Program-made: the position numbers and the translations under genes
Notes under the pieces: generated by a model
Databases searched by the model: none
The model's input: the letters and a program-made list of their open reading frames with translations, nothing else
What the model was told of the DNA's origin: nothing
Part shown: positions 1 to 10,230 of the stretch, piece after piece
Numbering within the stretch: position 1 is the first letter of the stretch
Layout of the letters: the number at the start of each line of letters is the position of its first letter
NCBI GenBank assembly: GCA_012861695.1
Contig: JAAOOA010000116.1
Location: 25,700,970 to 25,764,969, forward strand
Origin: Trematomus loennbergii
Taxonomy: Eukaryota > Chordata > Actinopteri > Perciformes > Nototheniidae
Reading direction: 5' to 3'
Length of the DNA: 64,000 bases

Positions 1-960
1 TTCAAGATTTCAAGATTTTCTAAGGATCATTGACATATCATATACACAACTAATTCAATAACGTGCTTTAACCACTAGGCGGTGCACACAAGGTACACAC
101 AGCCATAATAACTTTGTATTATTAGTGTAGGACACTTGTGTATGTATAACATCTGAAGATGTGTAGTTTTATTCATGTTTTCACATAATTGTACAGGATA
201 TTGCTATATTATTTCACATGTTTTACTTATAATATCTGATTTGTAAAACATCACAGACAGAAAGGTATATCCGTCATTTAACAGTAAGCTATTGAAATTC
301 TGAATCCATAGATGTGTCTCCCATCACCCAAATCCCCTGACTATTCTCTCAACTCAGTATTTACATTCTTATATTCAAAGAAAATCAGTAATATCTTTAA
401 AAACGACAAGTCCTTTTATATCAGCTGTGCACCGTTATGGTGTATAACGTATTTTTTTTCGGATTTCACATCAACAGTAAGTCCGTTTAACTAAAATGTC
501 CGTGCGGAACAATACCCCCAACCCATAGATCCGTGGGTGAATAATGTCAATCACCACATTACACACACCCCTTCACATTTACATTTTAATTTACATTAAA
601 GTATTTCGTGAGGCCTTCTAAAATTTTTAAAATATAATTAGGGTTGTAGTTGAAGAGTTTGTAAATTGCGTTGCCTGGCAACGCAATCGCACAACGTCAC
701 GTCCGTTAATTCCACATCCTCACCTCCACACACATGGATTAACATCGATTTAATACATTAATGTAGCCTTTGTTTCTGCTAAAAGAGGTGTCGACCAGCT
801 AGGGCAACAAGAAAATCGGCGAAATCAAGTGTGATGATTAAAAAATAAATTAAAAACATCTCATTTTGACAATAAAAACCGACCAATAGGCGCGGTAGAC
901 CATTTGCTAGGCACTTCCGGGTATTTCTCCACTGGTTGGGCCATGTTAACAATACCGTGT
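1..960. other. AT-rich noncoding stretch
   Basis: I see no supportable gene, RNA or element boundary here. The open frames are short and have no recognisable motif. The sequence is AT-rich and runs into the hAT fragment that follows. Confidence 0.5.
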
Positions 961-971
961 AACTGTCACGT

Positions 972-1292
972 TTGAAGGGACGAAACCGTGACATATTCAC
1001 GTCTCCCAGCATGGTAGATCGTCACATGTTCACGTCTTGCCGTGATACGGGTTGGATTAATCAGCTTTGTGATGGAATAAAAAATGCACAGTGCATTTCC
1101 TTAGCTGTGGATGAGTCCACTGACACCACTGACAATGCTCAGTTGCTGGTGTTTGTGAGTTTTTATGATGAGGCAAAGGGGGAGTTTGTTGAAGATGTGT
1201 TGGGCCTCAGTGGACACACAAGGGGGCAAGACATTTATAAAGCAATAATGGGAATGCTGAATGAAAGAGGGTGCAGCTGCCTTTATTCATAA
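972..1292 (+). pseudogene. hAT transposase fragment (GTF2IRD2/ZBED5-like)
   Basis: A 106-residue open frame holds the core signature of hAT transposases: a stretch with VDESTDTTDNAQ at about residues 47-58, followed by a hydrophobic strand and the acidic FVEDVLGL. In this family the Asp in VDEST is the first catalytic acid of the RNase H-like fold. The zinc finger upstream and the rest of the catalytic domain and dimerisation region downstream are absent, and the frame ends in unrelated sequence. I read it as a relic about one sixth of normal length. The family also includes domesticated vertebrate genes, but nothing here suggests a working gene. Confidence 0.75.
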
Positions 1293-1819
1293 CTGTGCAG
1301 CTCTCACACTGCGACTCTGAGGGATCAAGCACAGACAATAACAATGAAAACTGCTGCATACAGATTATTTTTGTTTTTGCAACCTCGTGTTAAGAATCTT
1401 GTTGCAATTGTTTAAAAGTTTGAATGACCGTAATAAACGGACCTTTGTCTTATTGAAACATTTTTTTTTTACCTTTAAGATTTGTATTTGAGTACCCCTG
1501 TGTTAAGCCCTCCCGCTATTTTCCAAGAGGGCGTTGCCAGATTTTCAATTTCAGGGTTTAACCAGGAGATGGCGCTTCATACACAAATACAGAAAGACAA
1601 CTTTTCATGGACTTTCAGTTGTGTTTAGAAGAGCATTTCACACATCAATATTTTAGATCAAATAAAGTATATCTAATCTTGTAATTCAATAATATATAGT
1701 CTTTATATATTAAATAATAATAATGTAAATGTTTACATACACTTCTTTATTTGTCATGCGGTCTACCTACGCTGTAAAATGTATTATCTCTTCGATTTAC
1801 ACACGGCATCTATTGCACT

Positions 1820-2098
1820 TCTGTCCATCCTGGGAGAGGGATCCCTCCTCTGTTGCTCTCCCCGAGGTTTCTCCCATTTTTCCCTTTGAAATGTGGGTTT
1901 TTCTCTGGAAGTTTTTCCTTGTACGATGTGAGGGTCTAAGGACAGAGGGTGTCGTTTTCTCATACTGATATTCTGAACAAACTGCTGTTGTATTTGCTGT
2001 AAAGTGTCTTTACTGTAGGGTATTTTTTATGTACAGCACTTTGGCTCGACCAAAAATCGTTTAAAAATGTGCTATATAAATAAAACTTGATTTGATGC
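1820..2098 (+). mobile_element. LINE-type 3' end fragment
   Basis: The stretch ends with GTGCTATATAAATAAAACTT and a short TTGATTTGAT tail, preceded by a GATGTGAGGG...CAGAGGGTGTCG block. This is the layout of the very common 3' ends of teleost CR1/L2-type LINEs and the SINEs that borrow them. No coding part of the LINE is present, as expected for a 5'-truncated copy. The exact family cannot be named from sequence alone. Confidence 0.6.
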
Positions 2099-2204
2099 TC
2101 ATACTTTTACCTTTACAATCGTTTGCTTTAATATGCAGTATATTTTTTTTTATATGTGTTTGCTTCCTCCTGCTCCCTTTTGGACACATACTGTATGATT
2201 TATT

Positions 2205-2401
2205 AGGGCCCGAGCACGGAGCGCTAGGACCCAACGGCGTCCTAGCAAGAAGTGCGAGGAACCTATTGTTCTTCGTGGTATTATTCTTCTTCTTATTTTT
2301 CTGCTGGCGTTTCCTGTTTTTGAGGCCTTTAGGACGCTTACAAAGTTGTATAATTTTGCACGGACGCCAGGACTGGTGAAAACTACAATATCTGGAGTCA
2401 A
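2205..2401 (+). mobile_element. Left piece of an AGGGCCCGAGCAC repeat element
   Basis: The stretch opens with AGGGCCCGAGCAC and runs into a TTCTTCTTATTTTTCTG segment, the usual start of a widespread fish interspersed repeat whose members often carry degenerate tandem modules. It stops where the PIF/Harbinger relic begins at about 2402, and the same kind of sequence resumes near 6284. The right-hand end with an inverted AGGGCCC terminus is not visible. Confidence 0.55.
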
Positions 2402-3879
2402 TAGGTGCGTTCACACCGGAGTACTTTGGTGTACTTTTCCCACAATAGTTAATCAGAACTACGATATTTTTGCGTTCACACCAAAAAGCCCCAGGAACTA
2501 ATTAGCTCAAATGAGTTCGTCCGACCCGCTTTTCAGTCCCTGCTACAGAGCAGGGTCTGTTGTGGGAGAAAATAGTTCGTACGTCTGATTGGCTGTGCGG
2601 AATGCAAACCACGCCCGTTTGACTCTTTTTTTTTGGAAGCGGCCATTGTATTTGCTCGTTTACCCGAAGAGATTCCTTTTGTGAAAGCAGTTATTATAGC
2701 AACACTAAATAAATCAATTGGAGCGGTGGAATGATGAGGATGTCTCGCGCTTCTGGCGATTTACTCGGAGGACGCGAAGCGCCATTCAGAAGCTTCTACT
2801 GAAGTTTCTGGGCTCTGCAAAGTTAGCAGACCTGGCAAAGTCATGTCGGACGACTACAAGGTAAAATAAAATACATGCACTGCACTGTTTTAATCTGCAC
2901 AATACTGGTCTTAGATGTACTTTTATTTGCTCAGTAGATCGAGCTAGCCATGCTAGAACTTGCTAACGTTAGGTCCAAGCTGGCTAATAACATCTAGCTA
3001 GCTAGCTATTCTCATCCATGCCCGCTATGAACACGTTTTGACTTGTGAATAAGTGTGCAATGTTCTGTAATTTGCTTCACTAACTCATGGCACTAATCGT
3101 GTGTTTCAGGCGAGGTGTTTCTCTCAGGATTAGAAACTAGTTTTCCCCTCCGGGATAAAACGATAATATAACGTTAGCAATTAGCATGCTAGCTGGACAT
3201 AATGCTACCTCTGCATAGAGGTAAACAATAGATTGTAGTTGCTATAATTTCAAGTAATTTGCAACATTCATTCTACATGTTAATGGTAAAAGCTTAAACA
3301 GTTGATTACCTGCATGCCACAAAGACTGATGTTCTAATATTTTTGCACATTTAAGTAGAAATGTAATTGAAATTCTATTTACTGCCTAAACATTGTTCCT
3401 TCTCATAGTATTATCCTAAATAGTTTGACCTTGTTTCCTTAGAAGGCTTCTCAGACTACATGGAGGATCCCTCAGAGAAACACAGTTTCCACGTTCAGTT
3501 CCCCCCCGCTGAGAGTAGGCAGCTCTGCGCCCGGTCAGCGGACACCATCAGGACACTATCTGATCACAGAGGATCCCATCCTGACCGCTGCTGCCATACT
3601 GCAGCAAACAGGAGGGAACGGAGGTGAAAACACACTTTATACATTTAGATATGTGGAGCACAAAGAAAAGTGTTGAGTTTAACTATAAAAATATTAGGTT
3701 CAACTAACCTAATACCGTTATATGAACTTTGCTGTGTTTTCAGCGTAGCTTTGTAAAGGTAACATTTAGCAGCTAAACTGTGGATAACAAGTAAACCACA
3801 TTGGTTTGTTATTCAATATGGCCGCCAAAAGCTTTTTGAATCATTACATGTCACTTGTTAGACGCTTTTATCCAAAGCT

Positions 3880-4030
3880 TACCTACTCAATACTGTGGGC
3901 AATCCCCACAGGAGCACTTTGGGGTGAAGTGTCTCGGGGACACAACGACATGCTGACTGCAGTGGGGTTTGAACCTGTGCTCCCCTGATCCGAACACCAA
4001 TGCACTTATCCACTGCGCCACACGCCTCCC
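3880..4030 (-). mobile_element. tRNA-derived SINE, minus strand
   Basis: Read on the minus strand, it starts GGGAGGCGTGTGGCGCAGTG and has a B-box-like GGTTCAAACCC. A segment with CCGAGACACTTCACCCC follows (the other copy reads GGCAAGACACTTCACCCC). The A and B boxes of an RNA polymerase III promoter are in the spacing of a tRNA-like head. A second copy in the opposite orientation starts at 4560. It lies inside the Harbinger relic. Confidence 0.65.
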
Positions 4031-4131
4031 TATCATGTCCTGAGAGCCCTCCATCCCCCAATTGCTAGTGCCTTCACCATTTAAATGTTAATAGTCAAAT
4101 CAAAGGTGTTCCCCGTGTTCCTCCTGTTGTG

Positions 4132-4476
4132 TGCCTGCAGAGAGACTCAGAGGTGGAGATCGCCCACAGTGATGACTCTGACGTGGGGGGCTCTCTGTTA
4201 TGGGCTGCTCCCCTTCTGGTATTTGGACAATGTTGTGTCGTTGTTGCGATTAAACTGATCTTGTATCTTGCATATTTCACCTTAGGAAAGTGGGCACGCG
4301 ATGACAGCTTCCTTGACACCATCATGGCGATGGACCGCCGTGCCATGGTCAGCAAGGAGAATGAGGACCTGCGTGCCAAGGAGATGCACGACGAACGGCT
4401 GCTGCATTCACACAAGGCCCAGGAATCGAGGTGGAGCAACAAAATACCTTTCAGGCTGGGCTTCTGGCAGTGCTAA
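4132..4476 (+). pseudogene. PIF/Harbinger Myb-like accessory protein fragment
   Basis: An open frame on the plus strand holds the charged, helix-prone C-terminal type of sequence seen in the Myb/SANT-like partner protein of PIF/Harbinger transposons: LDTIMAMDRRAMVSKENEDL followed by a run rich in Arg, Glu and His. In active elements this partner helps the transposase bind the transposon ends. The Myb domain itself is not visible in this frame. The two SINEs lie on either side (3880-4030 and 4560-4700), and the transposase remnant lies downstream on the opposite strand. The first half of the frame (to about 4285) has hydrophobic non-coding-like sequence, so the true exon probably starts near 4286. 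Confidence 0.5.
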
Positions 4477-4559
4477 GCGAGCTGATTAAATCCAACAGGC
4501 CTTCAATACAAAAATTAAGAAAAACTTGTCGTCGTTGATAAACTGTACAATGACTTGTT

Positions 4560-4700
4560 GGGAGGCGTGTGGTGCAGTGGTCTGGTGCGTTGGTGTTCGG
4601 ATCAGGGGAGCACAGGTTCAAACCCCACTGCAGTCAGGATGTCGTTGTGTCCCTGGGCAAGACACTTCACCCCAAATTGCCTACACCTGGGAGAGTTAAT
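4560..4700 (+). mobile_element. tRNA-derived SINE, plus strand
   Basis: It starts GGGAGGCGTGTGGTGCAGTG, has the B-box-like GGTTCAAACCCC at about 4616-4627 and the conserved TGTCCCTGGGCAAGACACTT segment. It then passes into an AT-rich tail with TATATATATA. It is the inverted counterpart of the copy at 3880-4030, and the pair could pair as a hairpin across about 530 bp. Confidence 0.65.
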
Positions 4701-5588
4701 TTTGTATTATTGTGATTATATATATATATGCCACTGTTATTAATACTGACACTTCACTTTGCACTAAGGTGTGTCTGCTGAGCCTACTATTGTTATTATA
4801 TATATATATTATATATATTATATATTGCCACTGTTATTATATTGTTTTGATACTACTGACACTTATTGATCTGCTGCTGATAAATAAAAGAGAACCTACA
4901 TTGCGATTAAACAGAAAATGTATCTTGCTTATTTCTCCTGACACTTTATCTTTATGGTGACCTGTGTAGCATCCTATACATCACATGTAAGTGATTATTC
5001 TGATACCATCATGACACCATGAAACTGGCGAAGCTTTATTTATTGTGTCCCACCCCATATATGTGTCTTTGAAAAAGATCATTCAATTGTATTTCAAAAT
5101 GGCGTCCATCAACACAAACACTATTTATAGAAAGATAAATGGTTAAGTTTGTAATTAACAGTGTTGTGAGTTCAATATTTTAATTAATTATAGTAAGGGA
5201 ACATAGGAGGATATATAATAAAGGTGTTAACTGCTGAGCCTATTTACTGTGCAATACTACAGACATGTTAGTGGTATTATTTCTTATCTAACTCTTTCCT
5301 ATGGTCAGACAAATCAGAAGTCATTTAAACAATTTGAGATTTTGTTCTTTTGTTTCTCAATTGATTTTCCAGAATATGCACCACCTAGGCATAGACTTTA
5401 TATCACAAATAAATGAATGACATGTACTACAGTAATTGATTATATTGATATTGCCTACTCAGATATAAATGTGTATAAAATGAAATCAATTCAAAGTTTC
5501 TTGCTGCTTTTAATGCAATTCATGGCTGCAGGGCAAACGTCCAAAATCCTTATTCTACAATCATTTAATCAAGACACTTGTGTATATT

Positions 5589-5777
5589 TTACTTTAATTT
5601 GTAATAAACAAAAAAATATGAATGGTTGTCATCAAGCTGGGTCGCCGGTAAGGCAGTCCATTCCTCCCTGTACTCATCACCACGACGCTCACACAGGTTA
5701 TGCAATACGCAACATGCTGCCACCTGGATTTTGATATTGTCCATGTTGCAGTCGTTTCGCTTCATCAAGCACCGCAT
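5589..5777 (-). pseudogene. PIF/Harbinger transposase C-terminal fragment
   Basis: The frame reads MRCLMKRNDCNMDNIKIQV and then AACCVLHNLCERRGD, the well-known C-terminal block of HARBI1/PIF-type DDE transposases (VAACCVLHN.CE). The catalytic D, D and E residues lie upstream in this family and are not preserved here. Only about 60 residues remain, so it is a relic. It belongs with the plus-strand accessory fragment in the same element. Confidence 0.75.
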
Positions 5778-6283
5778 ATCTGGAACACATACAAAGACAC
5801 AAATTAGCCCTACATAACTCCATAAATCCTACATTAGATAGTATTAATGTGATTTACTGAACGTACCATTGCTGTTCTTTGGGCGTGATAACGGTCATCA
5901 TCCTCAGCTGTCCTACGACGAAACATGTCCATAGCGTGTGCTTGTCGCCGTCCAGTCCTTTTGTAAGGCTTCTTAACCGCGATCTGTATTTGTGGCTGAG
6001 TTATTGGCTTAAATAACTCAGCACCAAAACCACAACTTCAGTCAACTCCATAGCGTGTCTGACTGAGGTCGGAAGGTAAACAGAAGCATACAGCGGAAGC
6101 GGAAGTTTTTTTTCTTCTTCTCTCGGTTTTTTGGCGGATTGCAACTTTAAGGTGCATACCGCCACCTACTGTACTCGCCGTGAAGTTGTTTGCGGCCTGC
6201 CAGGAAAACCAAAGCAGAAGAAGAAGAAGTGACGTCAGCGGCTCATTTGCCTAATCCACCCCCAGGAACTAATTTTGGTGTGA

Positions 6284-8300
6284 ACGCGATCATTGGGTTA
6301 AATATTCCAACCTGCTCACTAGCGCCACCTATCAAAATCCCATTTTGGAATAAATGTACAAAGTCGCACCGTAACTCCAAATGACCTGACATTTTGCACA
6401 CATATCCGGGTGGACCTGCTCTACAAATAATCCTCTTGGAACACTAAGCTCCGCCTACATTTATTTTAATTTAAATTAGCATAATGTTCAATTTTCTGTT
6501 TTTCAACACCAAACTTCGTATAGAGCATCGGTGGAGGGTCAGACACATTACCGTAGCATGAGCATGTCAATCAAAACGTACTCGCAGAAAGGCATGCTCA
6601 TAACTCATCAACAATGTATCCATATATCACAGATTTGGTGGATAGGTTCAGTCTGTCTTGGGGAATAGGCACAACAAACCATTTTCATTTTTGGACTATA
6701 GGGGGCGCCAAAAACACCACCAATTTATAACTCGAGAACGGATGGACGAATTTCTTTTTTTCTTCTTTACACATACTCTCGGGGTGACTACGAACTGAGA
6801 TTTAAAGTGTCGCAACAAATTCAGAATGTGGGCGTGGCCTATACATTTTTTTTTTATTGCGATAGCATAAAATGACCTTCGGACGCAAAACTTGGGACAC
6901 ACGTCAGAGCCAACGACCTTTTCGACAATGTAAAAAAAAAACGTAATTTTTCAAAAAACTGCTCACTAGCGCCCCCTATTGTGTGGTAGTCACATATAGT
7001 TTCTCAGAACTTCACGAATTTTGGCACAGACATTCCTCATGGAATTGCGGACATATTACTAATTAGCTTCCATTAGCCCCGCCCCCAGGAAGTCAGCCAT
7101 TTTAAGCACATTCTTGCGAACTCCTCCTAGGGGAATGATTGGAAAATTTCCAATCCAGGACAACTTCAGCCCCTATCCAATATGATACTTAATTGCGGAG
7201 CACATTTTTGAAAAATCACTCGTGGAGGTAAGATAACAGCGAATACACCAGTTTTGACCATTTACATGTCGCAAATGACTCCAAACTACTCCAAATTACT
7301 CAAATATAGTTTTTCCGATATTCACGAAACGCTGTATACACATTGCTATTATGATTGCACACATATTTCAAATTGCTTTTCATTAGCCCGCCCCCCAGGA
7401 AGTCAGCCATTTTAAGCACATTCTTGCTAACTCCTCCTAGGGGTATGATCGGAAAAATTCCAATGCAGGACAAGTTCAGCCCCTAGCCAATGTCATGAAA
7501 AATTGCGGAGTACATTTTTGATATCTCAATCGGGAGGTCGTAAGCTAACAGCAAATACACAATTTTTGACGATTTACATTACTCCAAACTACTCGCATAT
7601 AGTTTTTCAGATATTCACGAAACGCTGTATCCATATTGCTATTATGATTGCACACATTTCAAATTACTTTTCATTAGCCCCGCCCCCCAGAAAGTCGGCC
7701 ATTTTGAAAGATGTGCGTTTTTCATGCATTTTAAGCACATTCTTGCCAACTCCTCTTAGGGGAATGATCGGAAAAATTCCAATCCAGGACAAGTTCAGCC
7801 CCTATACAATATGATACTTAATTGCGGACCACATTTTTGAAAAATCACTCGTGGAGGTCGTAAGCTAACAGCGAATACACAATTTTTTGACGATTTACAT
7901 GTCGCAAATTACTCCAAACTACTCGGATATAGTTTTGCCGATATTCACGAAACGCTGTATCCACATTGCTATTATGATTGCACACATATTTCAAATTGCT
8001 TTTCATTAGCCCCGCCCCTCAGAAAGTCGGCCATTTTGAAAACTGTGCGTTTTCATGCATTTTAAGCACATCTTTGCTAATTCGTCATAGGGAAATGATC
8101 GGAAAAATATCCAATGTGATGCTACATTGCGAAAGAATAGTCGATCGCTGAACATGGAGCTCGTAAGCTAACGGAGAATGTACCATTTTTGACCATTTAT
8201 ATGTCAGATACTACCTTAAGCTACTGAGACACACACACAAACAAACAACAAACACACACTCACCTACTGTTTGTCCAACAACGCCCTTTGCTGGCGGCAT
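6284..8300 (+). mobile_element. Right piece of the AGGGCCCGAGCAC repeat element
   Basis: After the Harbinger relic the interrupted repeat resumes with ATTGGGTTAAATATTCCAAC and CTGCTCACTAGCGCC. Blocks such as CACTAGCGCCCCCTATTG recur (near 6965). No coding frame is convincing. Most of the right half is the tandem array described separately. Confidence 0.5.
7040..8110. repeat. Long-period tandem array, four units of about 290-330 bp
   Basis: The block CATTAGCCCCGCCCC with an adjoining AAGTC(A/G)GCCATTTT recurs near 7072, 7382, 7674 and 8006. Each copy is followed by CACATTCTTGC or a variant, a GGGGAATGATCGGAAAAATT-like stretch, and TTCACGAAACGCTGTAT. Units differ by small gaps and a few substitutions. 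It looks like internal amplification within the surrounding repeat element. Confidence 0.75.
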
Positions 8301-8330
8301 ATTCATTACAACAGACACCTATACACTCCA

Positions 8331-8351
8331 TAACCCTAACCCTAACCCTAC
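8331..8351 (-). repeat. Short telomere-like tract (CCCTAA)3
   Basis: Three and a bit units of the vertebrate telomeric hexamer (TAACCC on this strand) sit just after the tandem array. It is too short to be a telomere and may mark a repair event or simple chance. Confidence 0.6.
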
Positions 8352-8459
8352 TGTTTATTTGTAGATATCTCCTAAAGCCTTGTTAGAAATTAAAATCAAT
8401 GTTGATGTGGCGTATTTGAATGAAATACACTGTATTTAATTTAAATCTGTTTTATTCTG

Positions 8460-9665
8460 AAAACCGAAGATTCACAAGTGACTTCCGGTTTTCCGCTGGT
8501 GAATTTCGTCATTTCCGGTTAGCATTAGCATGTGGCGAAATGCTACGTTTTCAAACCGTGAATTGAAGGTGAAATAACATGATGTTGTACACTAAAACCC
8601 TGGGTTTAACACTCATTTATTGACGCTGGAATGAGGTTTATTAGGGAATGTTTAGATGACCACAGACATCAGAGTGATGTAATTCAGCAGCAGAAACCGA
8701 CAGGATTTGCATTGGACACGCCCCCGTCGACGCCGGCCAATAGGAGAACTACAGATGTTACCGGGAGACGCAAGAAGAATCGCTCTCTCTCTTTGCCCCC
8801 AGCTGACCCGGCGCGGACGGGACCAAACAGCTGCCAGGGGAAACCACCAACGTGCACATTTCATTTGTATACCACCGCATCTTTTGTGTAATTAAATGCT
8901 GTTAACTTTTATAAGCTTGCCTTGACTCTTTTCAGTCTCTCCTGCTCTCGGGTCCAAGAATCACTAACAGCCTACAAATAAAGTGTGAAATGTAGGCCTG
9001 TTACATATATTATTGAGCGATATATATTATACACACTGTTCTGCTTTCTGCACTGACCTCAGCAGCTGTTCTCACTGTAAACATCGCGTCACAATGAAAG
9101 CAGTTGTATTAAACAAATAAATAGCCTAACATCCAGGGGAGATGTGATTAGTGAGTAAACAAACGGTAAAGGGCAGAAAGTCTGATGCACATTTGATCAT
9201 CTTAAATAACTTATAATCACAACGGGAACAGTTTGCAGAGCTGTGCTTCGTTGACATAAGTCCAGCCATGCGTCACGCCTCTTTTAGACATCACTGTTGG
9301 CTGAAATCCACTCCGGAGAATACATCGGTGTACCCTCGGTTATAGTTCCTCCAGAGAGACTCCTCTCTCCTCTACATCAGTGTATCCTCGGTTACGGCTC
9401 CTCCAGACAGCCTCTTCGATAATCGATCCTCGACAAGCCTTTAGAGAAATTTGTTTTCCTTCGACACGTCGCGCCGACATCCGTTCCGGGTCGCTGCCGG
9501 AGGACCTAGGAGTCTGGGACGCGAAAATTATAGATCTGACAAACGGCTCATTTCTGAGGACTCGCGCGCGTCTGCTAGACGCCGGGACGACTGGCTGCCC
9601 TCCCCGACAGGCGCACGGACGCGAGGGCCCGCTCGTCACTGCGCGCACTTCTGCGACCGCAGTTT
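8460..9665. other. CpG-rich unassigned segment
   Basis: This stretch is much richer in CpG than its neighbours, especially 8700-8830 and 9340-9660. It holds an ATTGGC-type CCAAT box (GGCCAATAGG near 8737) and a 53-bp spaced direct repeat (9323-9365 and 9376-9417, each with CCTCGGTTA and CTCCTCCAGA-like text). Open frames here have no recognisable domain. It could be the 5' region of a retroelement, an unrecognised LTR near 8870-8980 (which has ATTAAA and CTCGGGTCC), or a promoter. I cannot decide. Confidence 0.35.
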
Positions 9666-9687
9666 TAATTATTATTATTAATATGAA

Positions 9688-9760
9688 GATATTATTAAGA
9701 TAAGATAAGATAAGATGTTACTTTATTGATTGAACATTTTAGTTTAGAATGTGCTATCCC
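9688..9760 (-). mobile_element. LINE/SINE 3' tail with (ATCTT)n
   Basis: On the minus strand the sequence reads TCAATCAATAAAGTAACATC followed by four ATCTT units. This is the standard polyadenylation-like end and microsatellite tail of fish CR1/L2-type LINEs and related SINEs. The upstream body (higher coordinates) is not recognisable. Confidence 0.5.
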
Positions 9761-10054
9761 ACGGTAATTCAGAAGGCTCACAGGTCACATTCCGACCATT
9801 ATTTAAAACAATAGGTGCTTTCATAATAATGATGAGAAACTATGAAATAAGAAATGAATCAAATTAAAATGTAATTATCATATCATATATTATATAGTGT
9901 ATTGTATTATTAAGTAATATCATACATTAACCCCATTATAGCAGATGCCACATTGAATGATGAACACATTTATGTATTTCTAAATACAAGTTGTAAAATA
10001 CTTATATGTATTTAATACTAATAACATAATGATTAATTTCAGATGATAATACTT

Positions 10055-10230
10055 TTCAGTGTCTGTCTCATGCAGCAGCTGATCCAGTAATGAGTGACCC
10101 GGCCGACAGTAAAAATAAACATTTATAACTAGTTTAGGTAGTTTGAGAGGTAATTAAAATAGCTAAGGGTGATGATCTGACTTGAAGTGTGTGTTTTGCT
10201 CCTCCCGCTGCATCACAGCATATACTGTGT
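10055..10230. repeat. Noncoding repeat family X, copy 1
   Basis: It carries the core GTTTAGGTAGTTTGAGAGGT plus AATTAAAATAGCTA and the flank TAATGAGTGACCC. The same core occurs at 36.3 kb, 61.4 kb and 61.8 kb. This copy is cut at 10230 by the fold-back element. No open frame is shared between copies. Confidence 0.7.

Larger units (their letters stand above)
2402..6290. mobile_element. PIF/Harbinger transposon relic with nested SINEs
   Basis: The left end reads GTGCGTTCACACC near 2405 and the right end GGTGTGAACGC near 6278, so the ends are inverted. Both subterminal regions carry CCCCAGGAACTAATT. Inside, a transposase C-terminus lies on the minus strand (5589-5777) and Myb-accessory-like coding pieces on the plus strand (4132-4476, and possibly exon-like blocks at 2735-2860 and 3443-3625). 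This is the two-gene plan of PIF/Harbinger elements. The host repeat continues on both sides. A shared TCA is a possible 3-bp target duplication, but the boundary is ambiguous by a few bases. A second fragment of the same end type lies at 34905-35058. Confidence 0.65.

Noticed and set aside
8331..8351. Telomere or chromosome end
   Set aside because: Only about three hexamers, inside repeat-rich internal sequence.
9340..9703. Arg-rich frames on both strands
   Set aside because: Overlapping frames on both strands in CpG-rich DNA, with no domain and no splice evidence.
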